A stretch of 64,000 nt of DNA from a virus. Under the pieces are notes generated by a model, which saw only the letters and a list, made by a program, of their open reading frames with translations, did no database searches and was not told the origin of the DNA. The stretch lies in the IMG/VR virus record IMGVR_UViG_3300030329_003470, positions 1-64,000 of that record; one strand, 5' to 3'. This document shows, piece after piece, positions 16,369 through 25,690 of this stretch (position 1 is its first letter; each line of letters starts with the position of its first letter). Position numbers and translations under genes: made by a program.

Positions 16369-17179
16369 ATGTGTATTTTAAATCTTTCCTAATGAATAAC
16401 ATTTCTAACATTAGTTTGTCTCTTCTTCTGTTTAAAAATGCATCGTAACCATGCTGTTTAAATTTTTCAACAACTGCTTTTGCTTTTGCTAACGAAGTAT
16501 GAATATCATCAAATATAAGTTCAAATTCAGTTGCTAACATTTTAATATTAATGTTATTGTCTAATATTTCGTCACTTATCTCTTTCCAAAGTCCTTCGAT
16601 ATCCGCTTTAACAATATCTACAGAATCCCATTCTAATTCTTTCATTATAGTTCTTATATTTTTAGTTTCAACATTTACTGATTTAAACTTTTCGTTTTGT
16701 TTTATTAGAGAAAAACTTTGTGTTAAATGTTGAAGTTTATTTTCTCTTAAATGTGTATTATGTTCTTCTTCTCTGTTAGGATCGTAATAAAATTTTTGTT
16801 CACCTGGGGTATGACTATATGCCCATGGAAAAAATTGTATTTTTGTAGACAGCCATTTGTTCCTATCAATATCATCTATTTCTTTTCTTCCATTAGATCT
16901 AATAATGCCTTTTATATTGTATACTGTATACGGTGTAGGATCAAACATAGCAAGTTTTATTTGGTCGTTTTCGTGTAGTAATAATTTTTCAAATTTACAA
17001 TCTCCACCTACTCCAAAACTTAACACAGCCTCAGATTGTCTTATTAATTTTTGAGGTGCATAATAGTTGTGATATTTTTTAAAGCCTATGTCTTTTGCTT
17101 CTAATAGGCCCATATCTTTTTCCCATTGTCTTATTATTTTTACTCTTTCAACCACGTGTGGTTTAACTCTATCTGCCAT
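16358..17179 (-). CDS. FkbM-type methyltransferase, left arm
   Basis: The protein has 273 residues. VLSFGVGGDCKFEKLL is the SAM-binding glycine loop, AMFDPTPYTVYNI holds the motif II region, and VDIVKADIEGLWKEIS is the FkbM signature (D-V/I-EG). FkbM enzymes O-methylate sugars or related acceptors. Overlaps paralogue B by 11 bases. A second FkbM gene lies in the right arm at 22732. Confidence 0.75.
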   Translation of the reverse strand: MADRVKPHVVERVKIIRQWEKDMGLLEAKDIGFKKYHNYYAPQKLIRQSEAVLSFGVGGDCKFEKLLLHENDQIKLAMFDPTPYTVYNIKGIIRSNGRKEIDDIDRNKWLSTKIQFFPWAYSHTPGEQKFYYDPNREEEHNTHLRENKLQHLTQSFSLIKQNEKFKSVNVETKNIRTIMKELEWDSVDIVKADIEGLWKEISDEILDNNINIKMLATEFELIFDDIHTSLAKAKAVVEKFKQHGYDAFLNRRRDKLMLEMLFIRKDLKYTYES

Positions 17180-17984
17180 CTAATACCTCCAAATAGTAAC
17201 CGTTTCTAAATTCTTCTTGTGTAAACTGATTATAAGCAAGACTGTTTAATACAGGTCTTGGATCTTCATATCTAGGTGTTTCTATTTTACTAAAGTCTTG
17301 TTCACATATTGGTAAGCATGGGTTATCAAAGTTTGCAAAAGCAGGTACACCGTTTGTTAATGCTTTAATTGTAATTGAACTATTAAATGTTACAACTGCA
17401 TGAACCTTATCCCACTCAAAAGGTTTTGCTGGTTGATTATTTTCACTTTTGCCAGGCACCATTTTTCCTTCTCCGTCTATTATTGCCGCAGGGTTATAAG
17501 GTTTTTCTCTTACTACAAGTTCTCTATCTGTATTTTCTTTTAAAATTTTTAATGTGTTGTCTAGCCAATCTTTGCCATTAAACATTTTTGCCATAGCATG
17601 ACTAGGCGGTACAACTAATACATATTTGCCATTTTTATGAAACGGTTTAAGTTCTCCTTTAAATGTTTTTTTAAACCTGTCATCTGGTTTATGATCAACA
17701 AAAGTTTTAACGTGTTCGTTTTTTACACATCTCATCCAATAAGGTGTTGCTCTACTTTCTCCCCAATAAGGTCTATCAATGTAGTAAAAATCTTTTTTGT
17801 TGTTTTGTGCGTGTTTGTAAACTAAATGTGTGCCTCGTAATACTCCCATAAAGACAACTTTATCAAAATCTGTTGTACTTAAAACTGTTTCGTAGTTTGT
17901 TAATTTACAATTTGGCATTCCTCGAGCCGCACTTTCAACATATTTTTCAGTTTTAACACGTTCAGTTCTTACTGCGTAATTCAT
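17169..17984 (-). CDS. GT-B-like glycan protein, paralogue C
   Basis: The protein has 271 residues. Shared features: LVVREKPYNPA replaces the RPHP loop, AVVTFNSSITIKALTNGVPAFA, and the tail TPRYEDPRPVLNSLAYNQFTQEEF. The early YIDRPYWGESRATPYW motif matches paralogue D (WFTDTPYFGRF), so C and D form one subgroup and A and B another. Its start overlaps the stop of the 2OG oxygenase gene by one base. Confidence 0.65.
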   Translation of the reverse strand: MNYAVRTERVKTEKYVESAARGMPNCKLTNYETVLSTTDFDKVVFMGVLRGTHLVYKHAQNNKKDFYYIDRPYWGESRATPYWMRCVKNEHVKTFVDHKPDDRFKKTFKGELKPFHKNGKYVLVVPPSHAMAKMFNGKDWLDNTLKILKENTDRELVVREKPYNPAAIIDGEGKMVPGKSENNQPAKPFEWDKVHAVVTFNSSITIKALTNGVPAFANFDNPCLPICEQDFSKIETPRYEDPRPVLNSLAYNQFTQEEFRNGYYLEVLDGR

Positions 17985-18769
17985 TATCTTATTTCTTGCA
18001 CCTCATACATTTTAGCAAAACCTCTTTTAAATTCACCAATAATATTCACACTACGTCTATAGGTAGTTGGACTAATTCTTTTAGAAACACTGTGTACTGT
18101 ATTTGTAGAGTTATTAGCAAACATAACAAACGTATTTCTTTTATAAGGAATAGTTTTAACAACAGGTCCTAAGTCTTCGTCAAATACTTGTCTTCCTTTA
18201 GTCATATCAACTTTAGAAACTTTATTTTTTACATTGTGTAATTGAAACTCTCCGCCAATACTTTCATCATTTTTGTAAGGCATATACATTAATCCTGCCC
18301 ACATTTCCATTGGGTTGTCGATGTGAGGAGTACGAGATGTTGTTTCAGTTATTGGTTTATGCATAACTGTTTGGCAATCAGTCCAGATATTTTTATTTTT
18401 ATCTGCCCAACCTCTAGCACCTAGGTCGTTAGTAGTAAATTTTTTGTGCAACACCTTTGGCATATAGTCTTTAAAAAGTTCGTTAACTTCATTGAACCAT
18501 TCAGCAGAAGTGTGATATTCAGTAAACTTACGCCATATTTCAGGTTGAAATTTTTGGTCAAGCATTATGTTTGCTTTCATTCTATAACATATTCCATCGT
18601 CGAATGGTTGTGTATCTAAAATTTGTTTTTCTGGAAAAGTATTTTCTAATTCCTCATATAAATCCCAAGGTAATGCTTCTTCAATTACCACGTGAGGATA
18701 TGGTTCACTTTGTACTTGTGGACGTTTTTGTAATAAAGAATACATAGTTTTTATTATACTTTCAATCAA
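17984..18769 (-). CDS. 2OG-Fe(II) oxygenase, left arm
   Basis: The protein has 261 residues. H149-I-D151 and H226 form the Fe(II) facial triad, and R238/R239 in YRRSV should bind 2-oxoglutarate. These enzymes hydroxylate sugars, lipids or protein side chains. GT61 precedes it with ATGA coupling. Three such oxygenases lie in the window, two of them in or beside the glycan island, so a glycan acceptor is likely. Confidence 0.8.
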   Translation of the reverse strand: MIESIIKTMYSLLQKRPQVQSEPYPHVVIEEALPWDLYEELENTFPEKQILDTQPFDDGICYRMKANIMLDQKFQPEIWRKFTEYHTSAEWFNEVNELFKDYMPKVLHKKFTTNDLGARGWADKNKNIWTDCQTVMHKPITETTSRTPHIDNPMEMWAGLMYMPYKNDESIGGEFQLHNVKNKVSKVDMTKGRQVFDEDLGPVVKTIPYKRNTFVMFANNSTNTVHSVSKRISPTTYRRSVNIIGEFKRGFAKMYEVQEIR

Positions 18770-19848
18770 TCTAAATGTCTAATTAAATCCGGAACGTTAA
18801 CTTTAAAGTTTATTAGGTCGCTAAATCGTTTTATACCAGACGGTTTTTTATTTTTTTCCATCGATATTGGTACTGTTTTTGCCAAATATAATTCGTGTTT
18901 TAATCCTAAATGATGTGATAGAATAGGATAAACTTTTTTGTGTATCATTTTAGGATCTTGTATTTCCATCACTTTTGTTCCAGGATTACACCATAGTAAG
19001 TTTACTAACCCTGCACCGTGAGCCGCAACAATGTGTGTTGCTTCAGCAAAAGTTTTCATTTGTTCTTTAATAGTCATATTTTCTAATGCAACAGTTTCCC
19101 AACCTTTTAATGCCAGTATTAATTCATCAGAATTAATAAGTTTTCTTGATTTTGCTCCTGGACGTAATACAATAATTTTTCTATGAGGCGTAATGCCTTT
19201 TAGTCCTGTTGTTCCTTTGAAATGTCGTAACCACGGTGCTAGGTGCGGAGTAATAACACCGTCCTTTGAATTACTTAAACTAGGTACAAGCAAATGTTTG
19301 AATTGCCATACTTCGTTTTTTGGCATCACAACAACTTTTACTTCTGGAATTATTTCTTTAATTACTTTGTTAAGATATTTGCTTTCGTTTGCAATAATAA
19401 AACAATATTTTGTAAAATCTGTAGACCATCTTTTTTCCATTAATCTAAATTTAGATATAACATCAATCCATATGTGCCATGGATTATTAGCACTTTCTTT
19501 ATCAATAGGCAACCATACGTAAGTGTATCTTTCACCAAACTCTTGGGTTACAGGTGGCAACTCTACGTCTACATGATCCCCCCAGTCGCTCCAAAGTTTG
19601 TGTGATTTGTTAGGTTTAAATTTCCGACTGTGTGTCAGTCCCCAAATGTAATTGGTAATAAGTTTTTGACTCATTGTTGCAAGTAGTGGACAACTATGTA
19701 TTTTGCAATTATGAAATTCTGCTACAAACGTTGGTAAACTTGTAAAATGTGGATCAATGTCTTCATGATAAGGTACCGAAAAGTCATAACTGTTGTCTAC
19801 TGTTTCCCACCTATCTAAAAAATATTTAATTGAATCAATGTTTTTCAT
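18766..19848 (-). CDS. GT61 (DUF563-type) glycosyltransferase
   Basis: The protein has 360 residues. The C-terminal block ATHIVAAHGAGLVNLLWCNPGTKVMEI (about 280-306) is diagnostic of GT61/DUF563 transferases, as is the preceding RKIIVLRPGAKSRKLIN. It would add a pentose or hexose to a glycan. It is the first gene of the left arm and has TATAGT about 18 bases upstream of the ATG as a likely -10 box. Confidence 0.8.
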   Translation of the reverse strand: MKNIDSIKYFLDRWETVDNSYDFSVPYHEDIDPHFTSLPTFVAEFHNCKIHSCPLLATMSQKLITNYIWGLTHSRKFKPNKSHKLWSDWGDHVDVELPPVTQEFGERYTYVWLPIDKESANNPWHIWIDVISKFRLMEKRWSTDFTKYCFIIANESKYLNKVIKEIIPEVKVVVMPKNEVWQFKHLLVPSLSNSKDGVITPHLAPWLRHFKGTTGLKGITPHRKIIVLRPGAKSRKLINSDELILALKGWETVALENMTIKEQMKTFAEATHIVAAHGAGLVNLLWCNPGTKVMEIQDPKMIHKKVYPILSHHLGLKHELYLAKTVPISMEKNKKPSGIKRFSDLINFKVNVPDLIRHLD

Positions 19849-19850
19849 GT

Positions 19851-19879
19851 TTGCAATTTGCGAATAACTATACTATAAT
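19851..19879 (+). promoter_or_regulatory. Sigma70-type promoter for the right arm of the glycan island
   Basis: TTGCAA at 19851-19856, 17-base spacer, TATAAT at 19874-19879, then nine bases to ATG 19889. The predicted leader is about three bases. On the opposite strand TATAGT at 19867-19872 would serve the left arm, making this a 40-base bidirectional control region. Confidence 0.65.
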
Positions 19880-19888
19880 TATTAAGTT

Positions 19889-20560
19889 ATGCTTACCAAT
19901 CTATTCATTAATGGTTGTTCATTTTTAACACCTAGACCTAAAGACGGAGTACATACTCATTCTGGCCTTGAATTAGCCACACTTATGGATTTGAAAGTTG
20001 CAACAAACCTTGCTATGGGCGGAAGAGGTAATGAACGTATTAGTTTTACAACAAAATTATGGTTTGAGCAAAATGGATATAAAGATACTTTTGCTGTAAT
20101 TGGTTGGTCTAGTATGATGAGAAATGATTATGTTACTAACGATGGTTGGAAAAAAGGAAGAATGCCTAATATGGATTTAACTTGGCGTAGTTGGAAATTA
20201 ACTGATCACGGAGATTTTATTAAAAAACAAATAGGTTGGGATTTAGAAAATACATTAATAATGAAATATTTGGATAATGTTTTAGATTTACAAAATTATT
20301 TTGAACTACATAAAATTCCTTATGTGATGTATAATTCTCTACCAAATTATGTTAATTCTAATATTAGTGATTTTAAAACATTTTCTAAAGCAATACATAT
20401 GGAAAGATTTTTTAAACCAGAGCAAAGTCATTTAGAGTTTATACAAGAAAACGAACTTGTAGTAAGTCCTAAAGATCCACATCCTAGCACTAAAGGACAC
20501 GGACTTTGGGCAAAACAATTGAAAGAATTTATAGATGCTAACAATTTACGCACCATTTAA
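19889..20560 (+). CDS. SGNH-hydrolase-like protein 1
   Basis: The protein has 223 residues. INGCSFL near 8-14 is the nucleophile block (Ser in GCS), GGRGNER near 44-50 is the Gly/Asn block, and DPHPSTKGH near 196-204 is the D-x-x-H block V. SGNH enzymes of glycan clusters transfer or remove acyl groups. A paralogue lies at 21347. It overlaps the next gene by 26 bases. Acyl-group substrate not readable. Confidence 0.7.
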   Translation: MLTNLFINGCSFLTPRPKDGVHTHSGLELATLMDLKVATNLAMGGRGNERISFTTKLWFEQNGYKDTFAVIGWSSMMRNDYVTNDGWKKGRMPNMDLTWRSWKLTDHGDFIKKQIGWDLENTLIMKYLDNVLDLQNYFELHKIPYVMYNSLPNYVNSNISDFKTFSKAIHMERFFKPEQSHLEFIQENELVVSPKDPHPSTKGHGLWAKQLKEFIDANNLRTI

Positions 20561-21347
20561 TAATCCAAATAGCAAGGCCTGGGAAGTGTTTAACGGAGTT
20601 GAAAAAACTTGGCCAGAAAAAGTTACAGTAAAAGATAATAGTATAGAAATTGATCCTGCACCAAACTCAATGTTTTGGGGATTTGTTAATAACAATGTAC
20701 AATTAGTAAAAAAATTAGAAGAAAGAAAACATCAATTTTGGTTTACAGACACACCATATTTTGGTAGATTTAATAACAATAACTTAAAACCTAATAATCA
20801 TTATTGGCGTATTTGCAAAAATGGAATACACGTAAAATATATTAAAGGGTGTAAGTCTGATAGGTTTGAAAAGTTTGGAATGAAAGTTAGAGCACCCAAT
20901 TTTAAAGGTAAAAATGTTTTAGTTTGTCCTAGCAGTGCAGGTATACACAATTATTTAGATAGGCCAAACTGGACACAAGAAATAGTAGAACAAATTAAAA
21001 GATACACAGACAGACCAATAAAGATTAGAGAAAAGCCACGTGGTCGAGGAACATCAGGTCCTAGTGAAGCAAAAGTTCCGTTGTCAGAGGACTTAAAAGA
21101 TGCTTGGTGTTTAGTTACAAGTTGTTCAATTGCGGCAGTTGAAGCACAATGTATGGGCATACCTGTTATATGTGATGAAAAAAGTTTTGCCAAAGAAGTT
21201 GGTGGCCAAGAACTTGCAGACATTGAAAATCCTTTCTTTGTTGGTTGTGAAGACTGGTTATACAGTCTAGCCTATCAACAATTTACTCCAGAAGAATTTA
21301 CTAACGGAGTAGCAATTGAAATACTAATGGATAAAGGTGTACTTTAA
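20535..21347 (+). CDS. GT-B-like glycan protein, paralogue D
   Basis: The protein has 270 residues and is the only member of the four on the right arm. WFTDTPYFGRF is near residue 75, KIREKPRGRG near 155, CLVTSCSIAAVEAQCMGIPVIC near 192, and the tail is NPFFVGCEDWLYSLAYQQFT. Closest by eye to paralogue C. The stop overlaps the ATG of SGNH 2 (TAATG). Both arms of the island thus hold the same families. Confidence 0.65.
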   Translation: MLTIYAPFNNPNSKAWEVFNGVEKTWPEKVTVKDNSIEIDPAPNSMFWGFVNNNVQLVKKLEERKHQFWFTDTPYFGRFNNNNLKPNNHYWRICKNGIHVKYIKGCKSDRFEKFGMKVRAPNFKGKNVLVCPSSAGIHNYLDRPNWTQEIVEQIKRYTDRPIKIREKPRGRGTSGPSEAKVPLSEDLKDAWCLVTSCSIAAVEAQCMGIPVICDEKSFAKEVGGQELADIENPFFVGCEDWLYSLAYQQFTPEEFTNGVAIEILMDKGVL

Positions 21348-22111
21348 TGTTAAAGAAATTAATACATTATGGTTGTTCATTTGGAGTAGGCAACGGTGTG
21401 CCACATTTTGTTCCAGGGTTGCCAGGAAATGTTGCACCACATATAGATAAAATAGGAGAAAAAAAAGTTACAGAAAAATATAATTTTATACCACAAGAAC
21501 CTATAACTTGTGGGAAATTTCTTGCAGATAAACTTAAATTAGAATATAAAAAAGTTGCACAGAACGGTGCAAGTAATGAAATGATATTTAGAAAAGTACT
21601 TCAAGCAAATTTACAAAACGCATTTGTATTAATAGGATTAACAAGTTACAATAGACGTGAAGGGTTAACCACAAGAAGAGAAAATTCACATTGGCACACA
21701 TGGAAAATGGTTGCTCCTGGAGAAGGTGCAAGATATAAAGATTTAATATTTGATCCATGGAAAGATGAATATAAACCCGCAATAGAAGAAGAATTGCAAA
21801 TTAGAACTGTAATGCAAATAATTTATATGCAAAATTATTTTAAAAATAATAATGTACCTTATTTAATTTTTAATGCATTATGGAATGGCTTTGACAAACC
21901 ATTAACAAAAGAATGTAAGGCTTTTTTAAAAGACGTAGATCAAAATCATTATTACAAGTTAAACGGAACATTCGATGAATCCCAACACGGGTGGTGTAAA
22001 AAATCAGGATTATCTGTTTCAGAAATTGATGAACATCCTAATATTGAAGGGCAAAAACAGTGGGGTTTAAAACTGTTGCCATTAGCCAAAAAAATTATAA
22101 ATGCAGGTTGA
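21347..22111 (+). CDS. SGNH-hydrolase-like protein 2
   Basis: The protein has 254 residues. HYGCSFGVG near 7-15, NGASNEMIF near 67-75 and DEHPNIEGQ near 228-236 give the Ser, Gly/Asn and D-x-x-H blocks in the same order as SGNH 1. It is longer, with an inserted segment after block I. Possibly an O-acetyl handling enzyme for the phage-built or host glycan. Overlaps the sulfotransferase gene by 11 bases. Confidence 0.7.
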   Translation: MLKKLIHYGCSFGVGNGVPHFVPGLPGNVAPHIDKIGEKKVTEKYNFIPQEPITCGKFLADKLKLEYKKVAQNGASNEMIFRKVLQANLQNAFVLIGLTSYNRREGLTTRRENSHWHTWKMVAPGEGARYKDLIFDPWKDEYKPAIEEELQIRTVMQIIYMQNYFKNNNVPYLIFNALWNGFDKPLTKECKAFLKDVDQNHYYKLNGTFDESQHGWCKKSGLSVSEIDEHPNIEGQKQWGLKLLPLAKKIINAG

Positions 22112-22730
22112 TAGTTTTTCAAAAATAATTTTTGTCCATATTCCTAGGACAGGCGGATCGTGGTTTGGTTATTCTTGGCGTTCAAATAAAGATTCTTCTG
22201 GAGAAATAAGTTACATTCAAAATAAATTTTTGTTCAATAGAAAAAATGGAAAAAAAGTTGAGTGTGGAAGACATGGAAAACTTGTAGGACTGCTTAAACA
22301 ATTTAAAAAAATTAATGCAGATGTATCTGATTATAAAAAAATAACAATCGTTAGAGAACCAGTTGATAGAATAATAAGTTCTTGGAAATGGTTCTCACTT
22401 GTAAAAAATACTGCAAAAAGACACGGTTGGAAAAGTATAGACGATATGCTAGATGAATTTGAACTAGGTAGAGTAAGAGCAAACTATATGCCACAAGTTG
22501 ATTGGCTGTGTGAGCCTGGAGCAAAGTTTGATCATATTTTTACATTTGAAAGACTTTTAAAAGGCCCTGGAAAAGTACAAAGTAAATTTCCAGATTATAA
22601 ACCACAAGGCAAACTTAGAAGAACAAACCCAGACATAACAATAACAAAACAGCAAGAAAATCGTATTCGTAAATTATACAAGGACGATATAGATTATTTG
22701 TCCAAGTTTTACCCAAACTTAAATAGTTAA
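22101..22730 (+). CDS. Sulfotransferase-like protein, right arm
   Basis: The protein has 209 residues. HIPRTGGSW at 13-21 is the 5'-phosphosulfate loop, and ITIVREPVDRIISSWKWF near 80-98 supplies the 3'-phosphate site. It would move sulfate from PAPS to a sugar hydroxyl. A second, distinct sulfotransferase lies at 58873. No transmembrane anchor, unlike Golgi-type relatives. Confidence 0.8.
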   Translation: MQVDSFSKIIFVHIPRTGGSWFGYSWRSNKDSSGEISYIQNKFLFNRKNGKKVECGRHGKLVGLLKQFKKINADVSDYKKITIVREPVDRIISSWKWFSLVKNTAKRHGWKSIDDMLDEFELGRVRANYMPQVDWLCEPGAKFDHIFTFERLLKGPGKVQSKFPDYKPQGKLRRTNPDITITKQQENRIRKLYKDDIDYLSKFYPNLNS

Positions 22731-22731
22731 T

Positions 22732-23358
22732 ATGACTATTGAAAAAGTAAATGGTTTTTGGGTACCAGCAAACGATGTGCATTTAGAAAAATGGAAAGCG
22801 GGAGATTCATTTTCACAAAGTACGTGTTTAGAAAAATTTGCAACTTTTTGTTCAAAAAGAAAGAAAAAATTTAATTGTATTTTAGATATTGGAGCATGGG
22901 TAGGCACATGGACCATGACCATGAACAACTTTTCTGAAAAAATAATTGCTTTTGAACCAGACCCTCTTCATTATAAATGTCTAAATAAAAATGTATCAGA
23001 AGATGTTGAAACCTGGCAGTTGGCAGTTGGCTCAGAAAATAAAACAGTTTCTCTTTCAGACGACGACTTTACACAGGCTAAAAGAGTAATGGGCAAAGGT
23101 GATATACCAATGATTACCGTTGATAGTTTAGGATTAAAAAGTGTTGATGTAATTAAAATAGATGTTGAAGGATATGAAATGGAAGTGTTAAAAGGTGCAG
23201 AAAAAACTTTACAAAATACCAAATATTTAATGATTGAATTAAACAATAATACAAAAAAATATGGTACTAATAATTTAGAAGTAGAAAATTATATTATAAA
23301 AAAAGGATTTAGATTATTATTAAATCATTGGCCAGATAAAGTATTCAGCAAAAAATAA
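22732..23358 (+). CDS. FkbM-type methyltransferase, right arm
   Basis: The protein has 208 residues. ILDIGAWVGTWTMTM is motif I, IIAFEPDPLHYKCLNKNV is the classic FkbM motif II, and VDVIKIDVEGYEMEVLKGA is the family signature. This one is canonical, unlike the left-arm copy. It begins one base after the sulfotransferase stop. Confidence 0.9.
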   Translation: MTIEKVNGFWVPANDVHLEKWKAGDSFSQSTCLEKFATFCSKRKKKFNCILDIGAWVGTWTMTMNNFSEKIIAFEPDPLHYKCLNKNVSEDVETWQLAVGSENKTVSLSDDDFTQAKRVMGKGDIPMITVDSLGLKSVDVIKIDVEGYEMEVLKGAEKTLQNTKYLMIELNNNTKKYGTNNLEVENYIIKKGFRLLLNHWPDKVFSKK

Positions 23359-23361
23359 ATT

Positions 23362-23369
23362 TTTAAATA
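23362..23369 (+). promoter_or_regulatory. Late-type element TTTAAATA before the epimerase gene
   Basis: Ends five bases before ATG 23375, so a leaderless late mRNA is predicted here in addition to read-through from 19851. Confidence 0.45.
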
Positions 23370-23374
23370 GATAT

Positions 23375-24379
23375 ATGAAAATTTTCATAACAGGCGTTGC
23401 AGGATTTTTAGGTTCTCATTTAGCAGATTTAATGATATCACAAGGTCATACCGTTGCTGGTAATGATAATATGATAGGTGGTTACACAGATAACGTGCCT
23501 CAGGATGTAGAGTTCCACCAAGTAGACTGTTGTGATTTAGAAAACTTAACCAAAGCAATGGAAGGGTGTGATATAGTATATCACACTGCGGCAACTGCCT
23601 ATGAAGGACTATCAGTGTTTTCTCCAGTGTTAGTTACAAGAAATATTTTTGAAGCATCTGTTACAACTATAACTGCGGCAATAAGAAACAAAGTAAAACG
23701 TATTGTGTATTGCTCTAGTATGGCGAGATATGGACATCATGACGAAGTACCATACAAAGAAACTTACGAATGTCGTCCACAAGATCCTTATGGTATTGCA
23801 AAGAAAGCCGGAGAAGAAGTATTAAAAAATTTATGTGACACACACGGAGTTGAGTACGTTATTGCTGTGCCACACAACATTGTTGGCCCTAGACAAAAAT
23901 ATGATGACCCATTTAGAAACGTAATGTCAATTATGTTAAACAGAATGCTACAAGGTAAGCAACCAATTATATACGGAGACGGAGAACAAAAAAGATGTTT
24001 TAGTTATATAGATGATTGCTTGTATTGTTTAAACGCACTTGCCTTTCAGGATAATGTTGTTGGTGAAGTTGTAAACATTGGACCAGACGAAGAACCTGTT
24101 ACTATTAACGAACTTGCTGAAGCCTGTGCAAACGAAACAGGAGTTAACTTAGATCCAATACATCATAAAGATAGACCCAAAGAAGTTAAACTAGCAACTT
24201 GTTCGTCAGATAAAGCAAGGGAGTTGTTAGGATATAACACCTCAACTAATATGCGACAAGCAGTAAAAAAGACTGCTGATTACATAAGAACAAGAGGTAC
24301 AAAAAAGTTTCAGTATCATTTGCCATTAGAAATAATAAACGAACATACACCAGAAACTTGGAAAAACAAATTGATATGA
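23375..24379 (+). CDS. NAD-dependent nucleotide-sugar epimerase/dehydratase
   Basis: The 334-residue extended SDR has GVAGFLG at 7-13 for NAD, a serine pair in YCSSM at 112-116, and the catalytic Y139-x3-K143. It resembles UDP-glucose 4-epimerases and uronic acid epimerases, which provide an activated sugar for the neighbouring transferases. Exact sugar not determinable. Overlaps the next gene by the ATGA junction. Confidence 0.9.
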   Translation: MKIFITGVAGFLGSHLADLMISQGHTVAGNDNMIGGYTDNVPQDVEFHQVDCCDLENLTKAMEGCDIVYHTAATAYEGLSVFSPVLVTRNIFEASVTTITAAIRNKVKRIVYCSSMARYGHHDEVPYKETYECRPQDPYGIAKKAGEEVLKNLCDTHGVEYVIAVPHNIVGPRQKYDDPFRNVMSIMLNRMLQGKQPIIYGDGEQKRCFSYIDDCLYCLNALAFQDNVVGEVVNIGPDEEPVTINELAEACANETGVNLDPIHHKDRPKEVKLATCSSDKARELLGYNTSTNMRQAVKKTADYIRTRGTKKFQYHLPLEIINEHTPETWKNKLI

Positions 24380-25083
24380 TTTCTTTCAGTTGTCCATCTC
24401 GTGGCCGTCCTGAACTTGCAAGACGTTTAGTTGATACTGCAGAAAGTACCGCAAAAAACGATATTCAAATTTTATTTTATCTTAATGATGACGACGAACA
24501 CTTGCCAAGGTATAAAGAATTATTACCTAAAAAATATTATGTTGTAGGACCAAACCAGTCGACTTGTTTTAGTTGGAACCTATTAGCAGACAAAGCCAAA
24601 CATGATATTGTAATGTTAATGGGCGATGATGTACAAGTGCAAACAGAACACTGGGATCAATTAATTGTAGATCAATTTAATAAGTATGATGATAAAATTT
24701 TAATGGTAGTGCCAAGCGATGGAAGATGGAAGGGCACAAAAAAATTTAAATTAGATAAACCTACATTATGGTCAGACGAAGTCCTACCAGCGGCTCACTT
24801 TGCTGTGCATAAAAATTGGATTAATACTTTAGGATATTTGGCACCACCATTTTTTTGGCATTGGCACGTTGATTCATATACTCAGAAAGTTGCTCGTAAA
24901 CTTAACAGATGTCTTTATTTGCCTACAGTGGTTTTTAAAGCAAAAAAGATGTTTGACGAAACTGGAAAACAAGTGCGTCATAACTTAAACATTAATAATA
25001 GAGATAATTTTGTTTGGGATAAAGTTCAAAGACATTTAAGAACAGATATAAAAGCACTACAAGATCTTATTAAAGATCAGTAA
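24376..25083 (+). CDS. Family 2-like glycosyltransferase
   Basis: ATG 24376 (ATGA junction) is chosen over an upstream TTG in frame. In the 235-residue product, ISFSCPSRGRPELARRLVD begins a GT-A fold, ILFYLNDDDEHLP lies near 30-42 and DIVMLMGDDVQVQ near 80-92 holds the metal-binding acidic pair. It is the last gene of the right arm and overlaps the convergent oxygenase gene by 14 bases. Confidence 0.7.
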   Translation: MISFSCPSRGRPELARRLVDTAESTAKNDIQILFYLNDDDEHLPRYKELLPKKYYVVGPNQSTCFSWNLLADKAKHDIVMLMGDDVQVQTEHWDQLIVDQFNKYDDKILMVVPSDGRWKGTKKFKLDKPTLWSDEVLPAAHFAVHKNWINTLGYLAPPFFWHWHVDSYTQKVARKLNRCLYLPTVVFKAKKMFDETGKQVRHNLNINNRDNFVWDKVQRHLRTDIKALQDLIKDQ

Positions 25084-25690
25084 ACTCAATAAAACATTTA
25101 TTTTTACGTGTCTTTTGAATAAAAAGATTTAATGTTATTCTATTCGTTTCTTGGTCACTTTCATATGAATGCCATGTGTATCCTTCTTGTCCACAAAATA
25201 TAAATGTGTTATTAGGCACCCACGGAGCCTCTTTAACAAAAGCACTTTTAAATTGTGCATTGTACATTTTAGTACCAACGTTTTTTTCTGGTGTAATATA
25301 AGTTACAGAACTCCAAATTTTTTCTAAACCTTCTTGATGTATATGAAATTTATAAGGTAAAGGAGGAGTTACAGATATATGTGCATTCACTCCTAGATAT
25401 GGATAAGTTCTATGTTTTGGATAAACTCCACAAACTTCTTTTATATTTTTTAAAAGAGTTGTGCATATATCAACTGTTTCGTCGTAAAAATCTATTCCCC
25501 ATTTTTTGAAATCGTCTGGAAATATATGATGTAATTCAGTTGTTTTAAAATTTAATTTTTCAATACACTGATCTCGTAACTTTGTAAATGTATCTGTGCT
25601 TAATGTGTTGTTAAGTACCTGGTGTGGCCACGGATCGTGTACAACTTCGGATGTTAAACAGTTTTCTAAAAATTTTTTACCTTCGTTCAT
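25070..25690 (-). CDS. 2OG-Fe(II) oxygenase with H-x-E triad
   Basis: ATG 25690 is preferred to TTG 25711 because CGGAG precedes it closely. In the 206-residue product, H118-x-E120 and H174 would bind iron and R184 would bind 2-oxoglutarate. The acidic ligand is Glu rather than the usual Asp, which is permitted but rarer. C-terminal tail basic (TRKNK). Substrate unknown; adjacent to the glycan island but on the other strand. Confidence 0.7.
   Translation of the reverse strand: MNEGKKFLENCLTSEVVHDPWPHQVLNNTLSTDTFTKLRDQCIEKLNFKTTELHHIFPDDFKKWGIDFYDETVDICTTLLKNIKEVCGVYPKHRTYPYLGVNAHISVTPPLPYKFHIHQEGLEKIWSSVTYITPEKNVGTKMYNAQFKSAFVKEAPWVPNNTFIFCGQEGYTWHSYESDQETNRITLNLFIQKTRKNKCFIEFTDL

Noticed and set aside
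10481-25083. Recent bacterial insertion (genomic island with att sites)
   Set aside because: No integrase, transposase, direct repeats or change in base use was seen at the edges; codon use and tight overlaps match the rest of the phage.
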